From: Pectinophora gossypiella
Taxonomy: Eukaryota > Arthropoda > Insecta > Lepidoptera > Gelechiidae
NCBI RefSeq assembly: GCF_024362695.1
Contig: NC_065408.1
Coordinates: 4,092,001-4,156,000 of the forward strand
Direction: 5' to 3'
Length of the DNA: 64,000 nucleotides
In this document: positions 1 through 12,014 of the stretch, piece by piece
How the letters are laid out: each line of letters starts with the position of its first letter
Numbering within the stretch: the stretch's first letter is position 1
Notes under the pieces: generated by a model
Seen by the model: only the letters and a program-made list of their open reading frames with translations
Database searches by the model: none
What the model was told of the DNA's origin: nothing
Translations under genes and position numbers: made by a program

Positions 1-404
1 AGCTAAGAAACTACCCCTTTGTTCGGTCAAGTATCGAATGCCACCTGACGCGAAGTTACAATAAGTCACGTCAAAAAAAACCGGTTTACCCTACGGAACT
101 CTACAGGGAAATAATAAAAGAAAGCCATTACTCATCTTTGCTCGAGGTCGGCTAAAAGCAGGTATATGTATCAGGCAACGACCTATTAATCTTCGGACCC
201 AAGTATCATAATAACAACAAAGTACTATTACGCCATATCCAGTAAACTAACAGATTAAACTTAAATGAGGGAGTTTCTAGGCTACGTTCTTCAAAAATGA
301 TATAGATGGCGCTGTCCAGATCTATATTACTTGGGTACATAATTATCCAAAGATATAACATAAGAAACAAGACATAGTTAAGAGTCTTTTTGTACTGATT
401 TCTT

Positions 405-442
405 TTTATTTTGGTGCAATAAAGTGTATTTGTATTGTATTG
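405..442 (+). repeat. RTE-type LINE tail fragment
   Basis: Short A/T-rich tail with the string TGCAATAAAGTGTATTTG, matching the tails at 14868-14980 and 25728-25847. Confidence 0.5.
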
Positions 443-443
443 T

Positions 444-618
444 AACCGTGCTTCGGAAGGCACGTTAAGCCGTTGGTCCCGGCTGCATTAGCAGTCGTTA
501 ATAACCATCAATCCGCACTGGGCCCGCGTCATGGTTTAAGGCCCGATTTCCCTATCCATCCATAGGGAAGGCCCGTGCCCCAGCAGTGGGGACGTGAATG
601 GGCTGGTGATGATGTATT
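444..618 (+). mobile_element. SINE-C 3' body, head missing
   Basis: Starts inside the shared core (CGTGCTTCGGAAGGCACG), then runs through the SINE-C-specific body (GGCCCGCGTCATGG, CCCAGCAGTGGGGACG) to a TGATGATG tail. Same body as 55065-55230. Confidence 0.75.
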
Positions 619-691
619 GTAACATAATGGCAGAAGCATTATTATTATACAAAAATGTTTCTTCCTTGACATTTTTATCACAAATATAGAA

Positions 692-975
692 TTCTTCTTT
701 TATCGTGTGGGTTGTGAGGTGGATTACCATCCTCAGCAACCCATCAGGGCTATTATTGAGCCGATTACCAACACCATCAACACTGGTGTCAGGGCTATTA
801 TTGAGCCGTCAAAGGCTGAACATGACCCATGTAACGACTACGTACTTACATCAGTAATTAAAAACCGGAAGTAACGGCTTAACGTGCTTTCCGAAACGGA
901 TCATCTTACTTTTTGGACAATCATGTGATCAGGCTGTAATGTCCTAACCAAACTAGGGACCACAAAGTGATTGAG
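692..975 (-). mobile_element. SINE-B fragment with internal duplication
   Basis: Minus-strand SINE-B body without its tRNA-like head. The block CAGGGCTATTATTGAGCCG occurs twice, about 44 bases apart, so this copy has a short internal duplication near its 3' end. Confidence 0.7.
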
Positions 976-1326
976 GGCGAGAAGTGGGTGTGGGTGGGTG
1001 GATTTTATCTATCTACTAGACACCTCTGCCTACCCCATTCAGGGTTACACGCGTAATGCTGTGTTATAAAAATGTATGTATCTTTTCACCAATCGTTATA
1101 TGGATAGCTATTGTTCGACGCTGGACCTAAAGTATAAAGCATATTTTTGGAACAACATCAACGCATTAACCCGACAAAGCGACCATTACTGCGGCACTAT
1201 CGTTTCGGTATCGAAAACAAAATTACATTGTTTAATCTCTTCATTTGTGGCAATTTATAGGTCTGAATCACAATACTCATTATATTTATGTATATCTATT
1301 TTATTTACGTATTTTATGTCAGTAGT

Positions 1327-1424
1327 AGGTACCAACCCGCATTGGAGCAGCGTGGTGGAGTATGCTACATACCCCCTCCGGTTGATTGAGGGGAGGCCTG
1401 GCCCAGCAGTGGGACGTATTTAGG
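1327..1424 (+). mobile_element. SINE-A 3' tail fragment
   Basis: Carries ATTGGAGCAGCGTGGTGGAG, CCCCCTCCGGTTGATTGAGG and CCCAGCAGTGGGACG, the 3' third of SINE-A. It is directly followed by an H repeat. Confidence 0.75.
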
Positions 1425-1431
1425 ATTTTTT

Positions 1432-1620
1432 TTAAGGTGACTTATTGTAGATTTGCCGCAGATGGCATTAACTACTTGGCCGGACAAATGGGAGCGCTGA
1501 AGGCTCTCACCCGGTACAACGTTTAAGACAACATGCTTGGGCGCGAACCTCGGAAAAATAGTTGAAAGAATTAATCGACCCTAGTGGGTCGATAGCGATA
1601 AGCGCTGATTGAGGGAGCTA
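1432..1620 (+). repeat. Interspersed repeat H
   Basis: Nearly the same as 36015-36250: GACTTATTGTAGATTTGCCG, ATGGCATTAACTACTTGGCC, GGCTCTCACCCGGTACAACG and GACCCTAGTGGGTCGATAGC. This copy has a damaged middle. The class is unknown to me; it may be part of a non-LTR element. No coding frame seen. Confidence 0.6.
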
Positions 1621-1940
1621 TATAGGCTGTTTATGTATGTTAGTAGGTAGGTGTTTGCTTTTTGTAAGTAATTATTTTATACAAGATTTTGCACCGCCTT
1701 GCACCAAATTATGATAAATGTTTTCTATCGTGTGGGTTGTGAGGTGGATGACCATAAGCTCAAAGCCGGCAATCCGTCACAGTTTTTAGTGGTGTGACAG
1801 GGATTAGAATTGCCGACTTTTTGTGCGCGATGGCATTTCTTGCGATGAAAAGCGGTGGTGACATCATTGGGCGGCTCGTGTGGTGAGGAGGTTATTGAAA
1901 AACAATTAAAACATTTATTACGGTCACTTGGCAAGTGCAG

Positions 1941-2252
1941 GAGCCGTGGTATCTCAGTTGATAAAACGCTTGCCTCTCACTTTGAAATCGCAGGTTCAGA
2001 TCCAGCACAGGCCTAAACCAATGATTGTCGGATTTGTTTTCGAATTCATGTTTGGATCATAAATTATAATCACGTGCTGAAAACACCGCGAGGAAATCCA
2101 CATTCCTTTGAAATGCATTTTCGGAGGTATGTGACCTAACCTGTATTGAGCTGGTTTTCCTTTCGCGGGTTGGGAGGTCAGATAGGCAGTCGCTTCTGTA
2201 TAAAACAGGACCTGTCAAATCTTCAGGTTAGGTAAGTGGACCCTGTGAAAAA
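1941..2252 (+). mobile_element. SINE-D (tRNA-like head)
   Basis: Begins with a tRNA-like head (GAGCCGTGGTATCTCAGTTG, then AGGTTCAGATCC as a box-B-like string) and continues through the D body (TGTTTGGATCATAAAT, GAGGTATGTGACCTAACCTG) to GACCTGTCAAATCTTCAGG. Confidence 0.8.
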
Positions 2253-2255
2253 AGG

Positions 2256-3840
2256 TAGTGTACCTAGTTCAAATCCGGACTCGAGCTCCAAACCACTGAA
2301 TTGTTTGGTTCATAGATGGGTGTATAACTCTGTCTATTTAAGGATACAATCCCGATGCACTGTTACGATAATATTCACACTGTTAGAAATCAACTAAGTT
2401 TCCCGGACAAAAAATCCGTTTATCCAAAACCGTTAATAAAAAAAGAAAGAGGTCCGTCGACGCAACGCCATTCCGCACGTAACAGCTTATAGTATTTTTT
2501 AAAACGTTAAAAAAGTCTATTAAAACTTAATAATCCCATCCATAGAATACATTGAAAAGTGCATCAGTAGCATAGGTTAGGTTCGCTAGGTAGATGATGA
2601 CTTGGTAAATCCAGGATTTACCATACTTCTGACTTTCACAGTAACATGAAAGTAAATAATCAAAAAGGAAATTAAGTATTTAAATATTTGTTAATAAACG
2701 TATTCATGAATCCTTTAATCTTTCATGGCGGGGCACATTCATCCGGTAGGCTCGATAAATATTGGATAAGTTGTCATCCGATGATAAAGGTCCATACACA
2801 TACTAAGTTGCACGTATAAATACTTCACAACAGAGTCAGAGGATTATGTTGCAAAATATCTACAAGACAGCCACTTTTAAAGATGCACGCACTTTATGCA
2901 TAAGTGGGAAGGAAACTGTGATTAATGGGTCGATACGTCAGTCAGTAAAGTAATTTGTTTAATAACGTAATTTTACCAATGTATTATTTTTACCCCATAG
3001 ATTTAAAGTAATGCAAATTATTCCTAACAGCACATTTCACTCAGTATCTCCAGTTTTTTTTTTTGTAAATTATTTTTCGTTCCATACTTTTGCGACGGAA
3101 AATTCCACTATATATCAACTCAGAATAATTGCCTGAATCATCTCTCAAAATGTTCGTTACGATGTCATTAACACCCTGTATAGTTTAGGTAACACGGCCG
3201 GAAATCTCTCCTCTAATTTTTATTTTTACAAAAATCATGAAATTCATAAGTTTTCTGATGAATAACAGAATAAGAAACATTCTGTTTCACAATCTGTTTT
3301 CACAGTTTGTAAGTAAGTGCCTTTACGAGATACAAATTAAATTAATACGTTTCGATTCCTGAATTGATTACTTATTTACTTTTCTGTTTTGTGGTTATCG
3401 TTTATTGAATACTCGCATGGAGTAGTACAACATTTAAAACACTTATACAGGATGTTAGTGCCACCGTAACGAAAACTTTAAGGGATGATTGACCATTAGG
3501 TATTCTGAGTAGATATCTAGCCGAATTTTCAGTCGCAAAAGTGTGCGATTCAAAATAATTTTCCTACAAGAAATTCCAGTGCCACTAACACCCATATGTA
3601 TACGCCTGGTATATATAACTTTACTGTTACATCCATAAACACGTCATGTCAGTCTTCATACTTATTTCCACTTAAGTACAATTCCGTACTCCGTCAACAA
3701 ATCTATAAAGAATATTGTGTACGCCCTACACAATAGATGTGTGAATCAGCAGATCTCTTGAATCGCTGCCGATAAAGAGGCATTGTGGACGATTGAAATG
3801 TTTTGAAATAGATTCTTGAAGAATTTCACCCCGTGTTCAG
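2256..3840. other. No gene recognised
   Basis: AT-rich sequence. I see no coding signature, no long inverted repeat and no match to the repeat families named in this report. Confidence 0.5.
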
Positions 3841-3845
3841 ATTAA

Positions 3846-3867
3846 AGAAAGAGAGAGAGAGAGAGAA
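3846..3867. repeat. GA microsatellite
   Basis: Run of GA dinucleotides immediately before the head of a SINE-D copy. Confidence 0.85.
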
Positions 3868-3868
3868 T

Positions 3869-4158
3869 ACCGTAGTAGCCCAATTGGTAGAATGCTTGCC
3901 TCTCACTTTGAGGTTGCAGGTTCGAATCCAGCACTGGCCTAAACCAATGATTGTCGAATTTGCTTATGAATTCATCTTTGGATCATAAATGATTATCACA
4001 TGATCAGCGGTGAAGGAAAACATCGTCAGGAACCCACATACCCAAGAAATTCATGTTTGGAGGTATGTGACCTAACCTGTGTTGGGCTGGTTTTCCCATC
4101 GCTGGTTGGAAGGTCAGACAGGCAGTTTCTGTAAAAAAGCGGACCTGTCAAATCTTAT
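3869..4158 (+). mobile_element. SINE-D (tRNA-like head)
   Basis: Head CCGTAGTAGCCCAATTGGTA with box-B-like GGTTCGAATCC, then the D body through GGAGGTATGTGACCTAACC to GACCTGTCAAATCTT. Among the best-preserved D copies. Confidence 0.85.
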
Positions 4159-4479
4159 TTTATTTATTAATAAATTTATTCATATAAACCGCACGTACAT
4201 AACAACAAACAAACAAGATAAATTACAACAGAATATTTGAAAGGAAAGTAAATAAATAACTTTCACTATAGGGGTGAAATGAACTATGTTTTACAAGTTG
4301 TTGTTAGTCTAGTGGCCCAGTGCTGTTTGAACCCTTGAATCGACAAGGTAATGTTAATATAAAGTTGAATAGTTTAGTTATATTGACTTAGCTCGGCTGT
4401 TTATGAAACTTGTGTGTGCCTAAAACTAAAATATAAACACTCCTTTGTAAAACCCACTGGGCTCAGTCACGGAATAAAT

Positions 4480-4798
4480 GTGGTGAGTACTAATAGGCTA
4501 GGCTCATGATCTGGAGGTCCGGGTTCGATTCCCGATGGGGACATTGTCGAAATCACTTTGTGAGTCTGTTCTTTGTTTGCTAAGGACTTAACGGGCTTGA
4601 ATCACCTGATTGTCTGGAAAAATATGATAATTCTGTGCTTCGAAGGGCACGTAAAGCAGTTGGTTCCTGCTATCAGCCGTTAAAACACCTCCACCAATCC
4701 GCAGTGGAGCAGCGTGGTGGAATATGCTCTATACCCCCTCCGGTTGATTGAGAGGAAGCCTGTGCCCAGCAGTAGGACGTATATAGGCTGTTTATGAG
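4480..4798 (+). mobile_element. SINE-A, head slightly truncated
   Basis: Box-B-like GGTTCGATTCCCGATGGGGA, the shared core (diverged, TGTGCTTCGAAGGGCACG) and the A tail ending ACGTATATAGGCTGTTTATG. Confidence 0.85.
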
Positions 4799-5659
4799 TA
4801 CTAATACCACCATGGAAATCAATCCCAAATTTTCTTCTTTCATATGCGGGACTCCATAGGCCCGGGATATGGAAATGACATACAAAATAATAATATGTAT
4901 TTCTTATAGATTGATTTTAAGAATGATGAAGTTTATACAATTTCAGATTTATTATATTTAAAATTGATTAGTACCTAACTACAGTTATCCATTGAATATT
5001 TTACAAGATACATGTCAAAATTACAAAAAACACCAGAAACAAAATATTTAGTTTTATTTTGTGAATCTTTTTTTATACGTGTAAATAAATATACAATAAA
5101 TATTTTTATAATAAATAATAAAATTGCAACTTTCAGACGTTCCTTAAGTTCACTTTTTCCCTGTTTCCTGACAACTGAGTGAGGAGTGTATCGTAAAGAA
5201 TATTAAATTTGCCAACTCGCCAATACTGAACAAAGTTTAGCATCAGGAAAGTTAAGAAAGAAACGTTTGATGACAAAAGCGGGGAGATTAGAGTTCCTGC
5301 CACATTGAACTTTCAGTCCGCCGTACAATTTCAAGAAAGACCAATTTCCAAGTTGCACTGCAACGGTCTTGTTAGAGGAATTCTTTGTGAGTTTGCTCCT
5401 TCCACAAGTTTCGTTTAGCTTTGCACTTTGTCGATAAAATGCTGGAATTTTATTAGGAATATTTCGCTTGACCGCGATTTGAGGGTAAAAAATTGAATTT
5501 TGTAGGTCAATTGCTCGTTAGCACAGTTTGGCACAAGCGTAAAATAGACTATGAATTGCGGTCACAAAGGTTGCGGTGTATAGAATCATAATCGTCTATT
5601 CTAACACAAAATATTGGATATTGGCGCCGATTTAATCGTACAAACTTAAGTTTTATTCT

Positions 5660-5984
5660 CTTCTTCTTATCGTGCGGATTGTAAGGTGGTATACCAACCT
5701 CATCAACCCTTGTGTCAGGGTTACTATTCAGCCGCCAAAGGCCCCTGTATGGCTCATGTAACGACTACTTACTTACATCTATAAGTAGAAACCGGGACCA
5801 ACGGCTTAACGTGCTTTCCGAAGCACGGATCGTCTTATTTTCGGACAATCTGGTGATCAGCCTGTTATGTCCTAACCAAACTAGGGACCACAAAGTCATT
5901 TTTATGATATTTCCCCACCGGGAATCGAACCCGGAACCTCCAGATCGTGAGCACAACGCTCAACTACTGGACCACGGAGGTCGT
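5660..5984 (-). mobile_element. SINE-B, full length
   Basis: Minus strand: tRNA-like head at about 5915-5984 (box-B-like GGTTCGATTCCC reads on the minus strand), shared core, then the B body ending in an ACGATAAGAAGAAG tail. Flanked by TTAAGTTTTATT (5646-5657) and TTAAGTTTCATT (5985-5996), a likely 12-base target-site duplication with one change. Confidence 0.85.
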
Positions 5985-5989
5985 TAAGT

Positions 5990-6655
5990 TTCATTTAATT
6001 TGATAGTTATAAAAATAATGCTAATTAAAAAGAATAAAGTTACCTGACAATTCTAATCTTTTATAGGTTCTTAAGTTACTCAAATCGTCTTTGAGTTTGA
6101 GTCTGAAAATTTTATTTGAAGTGTCTATTTTAAATTTAGAAACAGCTACAAAATACTTAAATCAAAATCAAAAGTTGAATTATTTTAGTAAGTTACATTT
6201 AATTAAAGTTTTTTCAAGAATGAAATTAATGTCGCCTCTATAAGATTGAAATTGTTCTATATATTGTAAAAGTTTTATGCGAAAAAATATTTAAAATTTC
6301 AACTCTGACGATGCATAAACAGTCCCCTTATCAGAAGCTCTGGACAAACTTTTTGCATAATTACTGATACTCATTTAAATATTTTTTACTTCTTGTTCGC
6401 TAAACTCTACATTTTGTTTTGTATAATTAGTGAGTTTTTGGAGTAACATTGTTGCGAGAGATTACTTTGTTTCAAGCTTTTAAGTACTTGGGTACTTATT
6501 TTCACGTTATGTTTTTATTTAGTTTATTATGATGTGGCACTTGTACTCTAGTCCCACATTTTTGCGGAAGAGTGGTGATTGTTTAAAGTTTTAAACATAA
6601 TTGATGGAAAGGGAAAAGTAATTGTGAGATTTTTGCAGAAAACTTGACGACATGA
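5990..6655. other. No gene recognised
   Basis: AT-rich sequence without coding signature or recognised repeat. Confidence 0.5.
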
Positions 6656-6659
6656 CAGC

Positions 6660-6935
6660 CTTATTCGGAGTACGCGTGACTCATATAGCAGTGTTACAGG
6701 TTAGAATCCCATTTTTTGTTCTAAGCAACTGAATTCATCTTTCGATCGAATTCCATTTCGATGAAAAATAATTATTGGTGTAATGTGGGTTTTGAGATTT
6801 TTAACCAGGGGGGTTAGGAGGTCAGGTTTTTTTTGCTAGGTTAATGGCAGAAGGCTGGGATTCTCGCCAACTGTGTTGCGTGCGTATGCTACACACTTCT
6901 GCCTAACCCTTTGGAGATACAGGGGTGATGCTAAT
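6660..6935 (+). mobile_element. SINE-like element with box-B-like head
   Basis: Has a box-B-like GGTTAGAATCCC near the left end and a 3' part (ATGCTACACACTTCTGCCTAAC) that recurs in diverged form at about 1015-1056 and 21895-21925. Ends are not defined. Confidence 0.45.
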
Positions 6936-7033
6936 GGTATGCTCCAATGGGTTCAATAGTATGGCGGCGGCATGCAATACTCTAATTGGAAAAAAATAAT
7001 TTAAATGTCATAGCCACTGCTTGGCACCCGTGA

Positions 7034-7346
7034 TCATCATATTCCTAGCGTTATCCCGTTTCTCACGGAGTCCGCTTACCTAACCTGAAGATTTGACAGG
7101 TCCGGTTTTATACAGAAGCGACTGCCTGTCTGACCTTCCAACCCGAAGGAAAAAACAGGCCAAACCAGGTTAGGTCACATACCTCCGCAACGCATTTCTC
7201 GTGAATATGGGTTTCATTACGATGTTATCCAAACATTAATTCGAAAACAAATTATAAAATCGTTATTTAAGGCCCGTGCTGGGATTCGAAACTGCGACCT
7301 CATAATGAGATTTCAGCGTTCTTACAACTCGGCTACCACGGCTTAA
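7034..7346 (-). mobile_element. SINE-D
   Basis: Minus strand. The left end holds the D tail (CCGCTTACCTAACCTGAAGA, GACTGCCTGTCTGACCTTCC). The right end holds the tRNA-like head (GCTGGGATTCGAAACTGCGA, CTCGGCTACCACGGCT). Confidence 0.85.
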
Positions 7347-7449
7347 ACCTGTGACCACTGAAGTACCTATAATAGTTGCATCTGACAGCCGGTCATATGA
7401 GTTCTTTTGATTACTTTGGGTATAACTAATATAATATAGAACGTAACAG

Positions 7450-7487
7450 CCTCCGTGGTCTAGTGGTTAGACAACAGCCTCAGATTT
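7450..7487 (+). mobile_element. Solo SINE tRNA-like head fragment
   Basis: GCCTCCGTGGTCTAGTGGTT matches the first part of the SINE-A/B head and stops after about 38 bases. Confidence 0.6.
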
Positions 7488-7936
7488 ATTTATTATCAAC
7501 AAAAAATAAACACAATTTCGCATTTATTTTTATATTACCTTATTAAGGGGTTTACTAAAACTTACGAGCGACTTGTTTACCTTACCCAAAAATCTTAACA
7601 AGAACGTAGGCACTGAGTACATAAATCACAAAGATTACCAGTTAAGCTATAATAAACTTTATTTACAACGCAACTGAGTCTCTAATAGCATCATTTATTA
7701 CTGAAGGATTTGAGAAAATCACATCACGTCCGTACTAGGGAAAAGTTAGCTTTAAATTAATATGAAGTGTTAATTTTCTTGTTTTATTAGGTAAGTTTTA
7801 CTACCAGAAAAGTTTTCCACGAGAATTATTTCAAAGTATGATTCATTTGAAAGGTTAACGGTTTTTTCTCCTCAAGGAAAGAAGTAAAAACTATTGTAAT
7901 TACTTTGTGAGATGACAATTAAGTGTAGAACTTTAT

Positions 7937-8002
7937 TTTTTTGACATTACTTCTTGTAGATTTGCCGCAGGGTCGGTTAAATGGGGAGCGCTGCAGGCCT
8001 AG
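7937..8002 (+). repeat. Repeat H fragment
   Basis: TTGTAGATTTGCCGCAGGG and AAATGGGGAGCGCTGCAGGC correspond to the first part of H with an internal deletion. Confidence 0.55.
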
Positions 8003-8619
8003 CACACTAACGGCGCGAGTAGAGACAGTAAATGTCAAAGCGCGAGTTGTCAAATTTGACAGACGAGTTAAGGTTCCTCGTTCACGCATCGACTTGCTTG
8101 TGTGATAATACTACTGCTCTCAGGTGGGGAGGTGCTCGTCGTAATCAAACAATTCAGCAATTCTCTTGAATAATATTATATTTTCATAAACAATGTTAAC
8201 TCTCCAACTCTTCATAACAGATTACCGCAACCGAACAAAATTACACGTCACCGCCTTTTAAAAATTCACGTCACCGTTTTTAAAAAGGCGGGAAAACGTT
8301 CCCGTTCGAAAAAGAAGAAATCAAAATAAAAACAAATGAAATAATATGCCAGTTCCAAATTAAAAATAATAAAGACGTGACACAGATTCACGACTTTATT
8401 CCGTCTGTTATTAAGGTATATAATCTAATAATAATTAAATAATAAAATAAACATTACGAACCCTAACACTTGTGACTTGAATATGAAAAGTGTGTCACAC
8501 AAATGGTGTTAAAAACTTTAATTTTCTCATTTTTTATGAAAATAGGTGCCTGTTCTTTTTCTTCTAAAAGCAATATACAATAATAATACCTTTGGTCCCC
8601 CATCGATTTTAAAAATATA

Positions 8620-8712
8620 GTGCTGTTGCAAGTTCTTGTCATTTCTTCTCCTCAGCCACAACACCTTGCGAAATGACGTAAATTCAAAAATGTTACATTG
8701 ATTTTGAATTTA
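8620..8712 (+). repeat. LINE tail I
   Basis: Contains GTCATTTCTTCTCCTCAGCC and GAAATGACGTAAATTCAAAA, shared with 24215-24300 and, reversed, 22350-22495. Likely the 3' tail of a non-LTR retrotransposon. Confidence 0.5.
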
Positions 8713-8837
8713 TTATATAATTCTGATTTCTGTAGTGCGAAATTTTGAAAAAATCGCGGATGTCCCGGTATTCGCGTGTACCAAGGACCTTATGTTATGT
8801 CGCGTCGCGTCGCGTGGCGCTTGCATAGCGTGGTAGG

Positions 8838-8912
8838 CCTGCTGATGGCTCTCACACGGTGCAAAATTAAAGGCAACAGGCCTGAGGGTGCCCAGTTGGG
8901 CGTGAACGGCGC
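8838..8912 (+). repeat. Repeat H fragment
   Basis: Middle part of H (GGCAACAGGCCTGAGGGTGC, CCAGTTGGGCGTGAAC). Confidence 0.55.
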
Positions 8913-9002
8913 GGCTTACGCCGTCGTCTGAGAGGCTTATCTTTGACGGTCGTTTGAGATATAGCACATTTGTGTTTAATGAAGTGACATCTAAGGGATA
9001 AC

Positions 9003-9140
9003 AAAGGCCACACCGAAGCAATTTATCTAAGAAAGCAACATTGTTATTTGACATATTATGTTGCGCACTTACTTTTACATGCGCGAATGTCAAATTGCAA
9101 TATTGCTTTTTTAGATGAATTGCTTCGATGTCACCTTTTT
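9003..9140. mobile_element. MITE-G copy 1 (palindromic)
   Basis: The two halves are reverse complements: GGCCACACCGAAGCAATTTA at the left and GAATTGCTTCGATGTCACC at the right. The whole copy can fold as one hairpin. No coding potential; open frames over it are shadows. Confidence 0.8.
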
Positions 9141-9156
9141 AACCACCAGGGGGATT

Positions 9157-9300
9157 AAAATGGCCACATCGAAGCAATTCATCTAAAAAAACAATATTGC
9201 AATTTGACATTTGCGCATATAAGAGTAAGTGCGCAATGCAAACAAATGTCAAATTGCAATATTGTTTTCTTAGATGAATTACTTTGATGTCGCCTTCTTA
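9157..9300. mobile_element. MITE-G copy 2 (palindromic)
   Basis: Same palindrome (TGGCCACATCGAAGCAATTC and GATGAATTACTTTGATGTCG). Both this and copy 1 are followed by TTAACCACCAGG, so the two copies form a direct tandem pair including flank. Confidence 0.8.
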
Positions 9301-10397
9301 ACCACCAGGTTTTATAAAAAAAATCCTGCACGAGATTATGTGGTTCAGAGACGCTGTAAAACACGACAACAACGACGCTCTTATTTACAAATTATTAAGA
9401 TAACACTAACTATTTAGTTTTCTTTCATACTAACGCCTATGGATGTGTTTATGTCTGAAATAAATATTTTGTGTCTGAAAGAAATAATATTTGAATTCGA
9501 ATTTCGAAAACAATTATTCTGAATTGTGTTGCGCTTTGTCTATCTATTGCGGTCGTGCCTACCCTGATACGGATATTGTAACGATGACAGTTGTATGTGA
9601 GTTTCTGTAGTACAACACCATCATATACCTAGTTGTTGGCGTTAGATCTGGCAACCCCCGATGCCTAGTTTTGTTTAACATATGGCGCATAGCAACCAGG
9701 GTGATAAGTAAGCATTTTTATATTATAAATAGATTTTTCCCGTGGCTTCGATCGCGTTAAATTCAGGGTAAAACGGTTCCCCTTTCCTTATGTACCTACC
9801 AATGTTTAGCTTCCCACATTGAAAATTGCGAAAGTCATACTATTCAGGAAGTCTATTGGGAAGGAAATTCTCAGTAGTTCAACTGGTAAGACTAGTCGGT
9901 AAGACTACTGGGAATAGGGGAAAGTCCCATATGAAATTTTACCTCCTCCTTGAAGGGGTTGGGAGCGGATTTCCAAAAAAAAAATGCTCTGTTACAAATT
10001 TCCACTCCAATGGCAATTAAAAATTGCCTGTCGCTCTACAGTACTTCAATTACAAGTCTTTAAAATTTTACAAACGTATCAAATCACAATTTAATATTTG
10101 CGAGTTACGGAAATCTCGAGCGCTAATAAATAAGATGTATTACCCATTCAGAACTAATCCCCGCGGGGATAAAGGAAACTGGTAGCGAAAATCAGAGGCA
10201 TGAATAATTGAGTGAGCCAAGTGAAACGACTGAATCAATCTTTCACGCAACTGTCACTTGCTTTAGCCGTAAATACTAAATTGTAATTAATGAATCCTTG
10301 AGGAACATTACTCGTTTACATTTTTTCTTTTGTATTTGAAATGTACCTACTTAAGTACTTCCTTAAATATAATTTTGATAGGTAGCTATAATGTTCA

Positions 10398-10498
10398 GGG
10401 CGGAAGGCAAGAGGGAAACCACTGCCATTTTCCCTAACAAAAGTAGCATGGAAAATGCTGCACCGACAAGAGCGTGGCTCTTAAATTGATGATGATGA
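10398..10498 (+). repeat. Repeat J copy 1
   Basis: GGCGGAAGGCAAGAGGGAAA, then CACCGACAAGAGCGTGGCTC and a GATGATGATG end. A second copy follows about 185 bases later. Confidence 0.75.
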
Positions 10499-10581
10499 AC
10501 TAATGTTAAGCGGAATGCAAGAAATGTAAAAATAATGAATGTATATGAAATGTGTGTGTTAATGTAGAGCGAAAGCTAATG

Positions 10582-10687
10582 TAAGGCGGAAGGCAAGAGG
10601 GAAACCACTGCCCTATTTGTCCCTAAAAACAGCATGCAGAATGCTACACCGACAAGAGCGTGGCTCTTAAATTAGTGATGATGAGCT
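10582..10687 (+). repeat. Repeat J copy 2
   Basis: Same block as 10398-10498 in direct orientation. It suggests a tandem duplication or two insertions of one short retroelement. Confidence 0.75.
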
Positions 10688-10780
10688 ACTGTCATTTATT
10701 ATGGTCGAATCTATGTTAGTATCTAATAACACACAATTATAAACGTAACGTAATTGCACGCTTTATCCCTGTGAGCGTCA

Positions 10781-11050
10781 AGATGGCCGGTCACTTGACG
10801 TATTTTAAGTTGCAATGGTGCTCGATCGTTGCTTCCTAATAGTGCCGCTTAGTGCCTATCACCAGACATTTGCTTTCAACGTATTTTAAAAATAAAATAA
10901 CATTTAAAAGGTAGCAGTCAAAGTGACCGGCCAGCATGGCGTCAGGATTGCCGGTCACTTTTCGCTACTAAGCGGCACTAACAGAGAAACAATGATTGAG
11001 CACCATTTCAACTTTATTTACGCCCTCCGGATACAAGTGACTAGCCATTA
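10781..11050. mobile_element. Fold-back element with about 80-base arms
   Basis: The left arm (ATGGTGCTCGATCGTTGCTT, TAGTGCCGCTTAGT) is the reverse complement, with changes, of the right arm (ACTAAGCGGCACTA, AACAATGATTGAGCACCAT). Outside these, GATGGCCGGTCACTTG pairs with CAAGTGACTAGCCATT. The centre also contains GTGACCGGCC repeats. A non-autonomous DNA transposon is likely. Confidence 0.6.
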
Positions 11051-11349
11051 TAGAGAGAAAGTCTTTAATGCAAACGAAATATTAATCAATTTCTTTCGGG
11101 CAGTAAATAAGAGGAGGATTTCAGTCCAAATTTTATCTCTGTCCGAGATTAATTCAGAATCAATTATACAAACGGCGGGACCCCATTACATTAACACCGA
11201 TCTCATTTAATGTTAAAACCAGCCTTCTGTCACACCAACTTGTAATAAGAAAACGACCAGCACAAGCTGAGCCATTTCCTTTTGCCCGTAATATTCATAA
11301 TTACCTTGTACTTATAGTAAATGTAAATTGTTACTGGCAATAAATTTAT

Positions 11350-11730
11350 ATTATTACTAGCTTTTGCCCGCGACTTTGTCCGCGTGGCGTGTATCTTATC
11401 ACGCGGTTTACATTTTTTCATACAAATGTTTTTCCCCGCCAACTCCCGTTCCCGTGGGAATTTTGCAATATCCTGTTGCAACTAAGCTTTAAGTTTACTA
11501 AGGTACCTGCATGCCAAATTTCAAGCGTCTAACTTAAGCGGTTTAGATTTTTCACACAAAAGGATTTTTCCGCTAATTCCCGTTCCCGTGGGAATTTCGG
11601 GAATTCCTTTCTTAGTGCACCTCTACGGTACCTAAGCTACGTCCCTTCCAAATTTCAAGTGCCTTCGTTTAGCCGTTTAGGCTGTGCGTTAATATGTCAG
11701 TCAGTCAGTTTCTCCTTTTATATATTTAGA
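11350..11730. repeat. Zenon/CR1-type LINE 3' end
   Basis: Starts CTAGCTTTTGCCCGCGACTT and ends with TCAGTCAGTCAG and a T/A-rich tail. I recognise this opening from CR1-Zenon tails in Lepidoptera, by memory only. The string CCCGTTCCCGTGGGAATTT occurs twice inside, about 130 bases apart. Confidence 0.6.
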
Positions 11731-12014
11731 TTATTCTTATCGATGTGTTTTCGACTATTGTTTTTTTATTAGATAGAGAACATAAAATCTCACGGCAGAA
11801 TCAAAAGCGACATGGTGTTGACTGGGCATCGCCAGGGATTTTCAAGTGTCTGCAGCTGTTGCGAGCTGATTGGTCTACTTTATAGCTAGAGTCACTGATG
11901 TAGAATAACATAACATAATATAATTATTAGTATAGTTAAGAGTAATCCCCTCAGGATATTATATACTATTCGAATTCCAAATTCGCAACTACTAAGGGAT
12001 GCGGTAGTTTTCGT

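Noticed and set aside
5712..5987. Open frames of 91 and 63 codons on both strands
   Set aside because: They lie entirely within a SINE-B copy and translate the tRNA-like head and core.
8713..9093. 126-codon minus-strand frame
   Set aside because: It crosses a fragment of repeat H and a MITE-G palindrome; no protein similarity.
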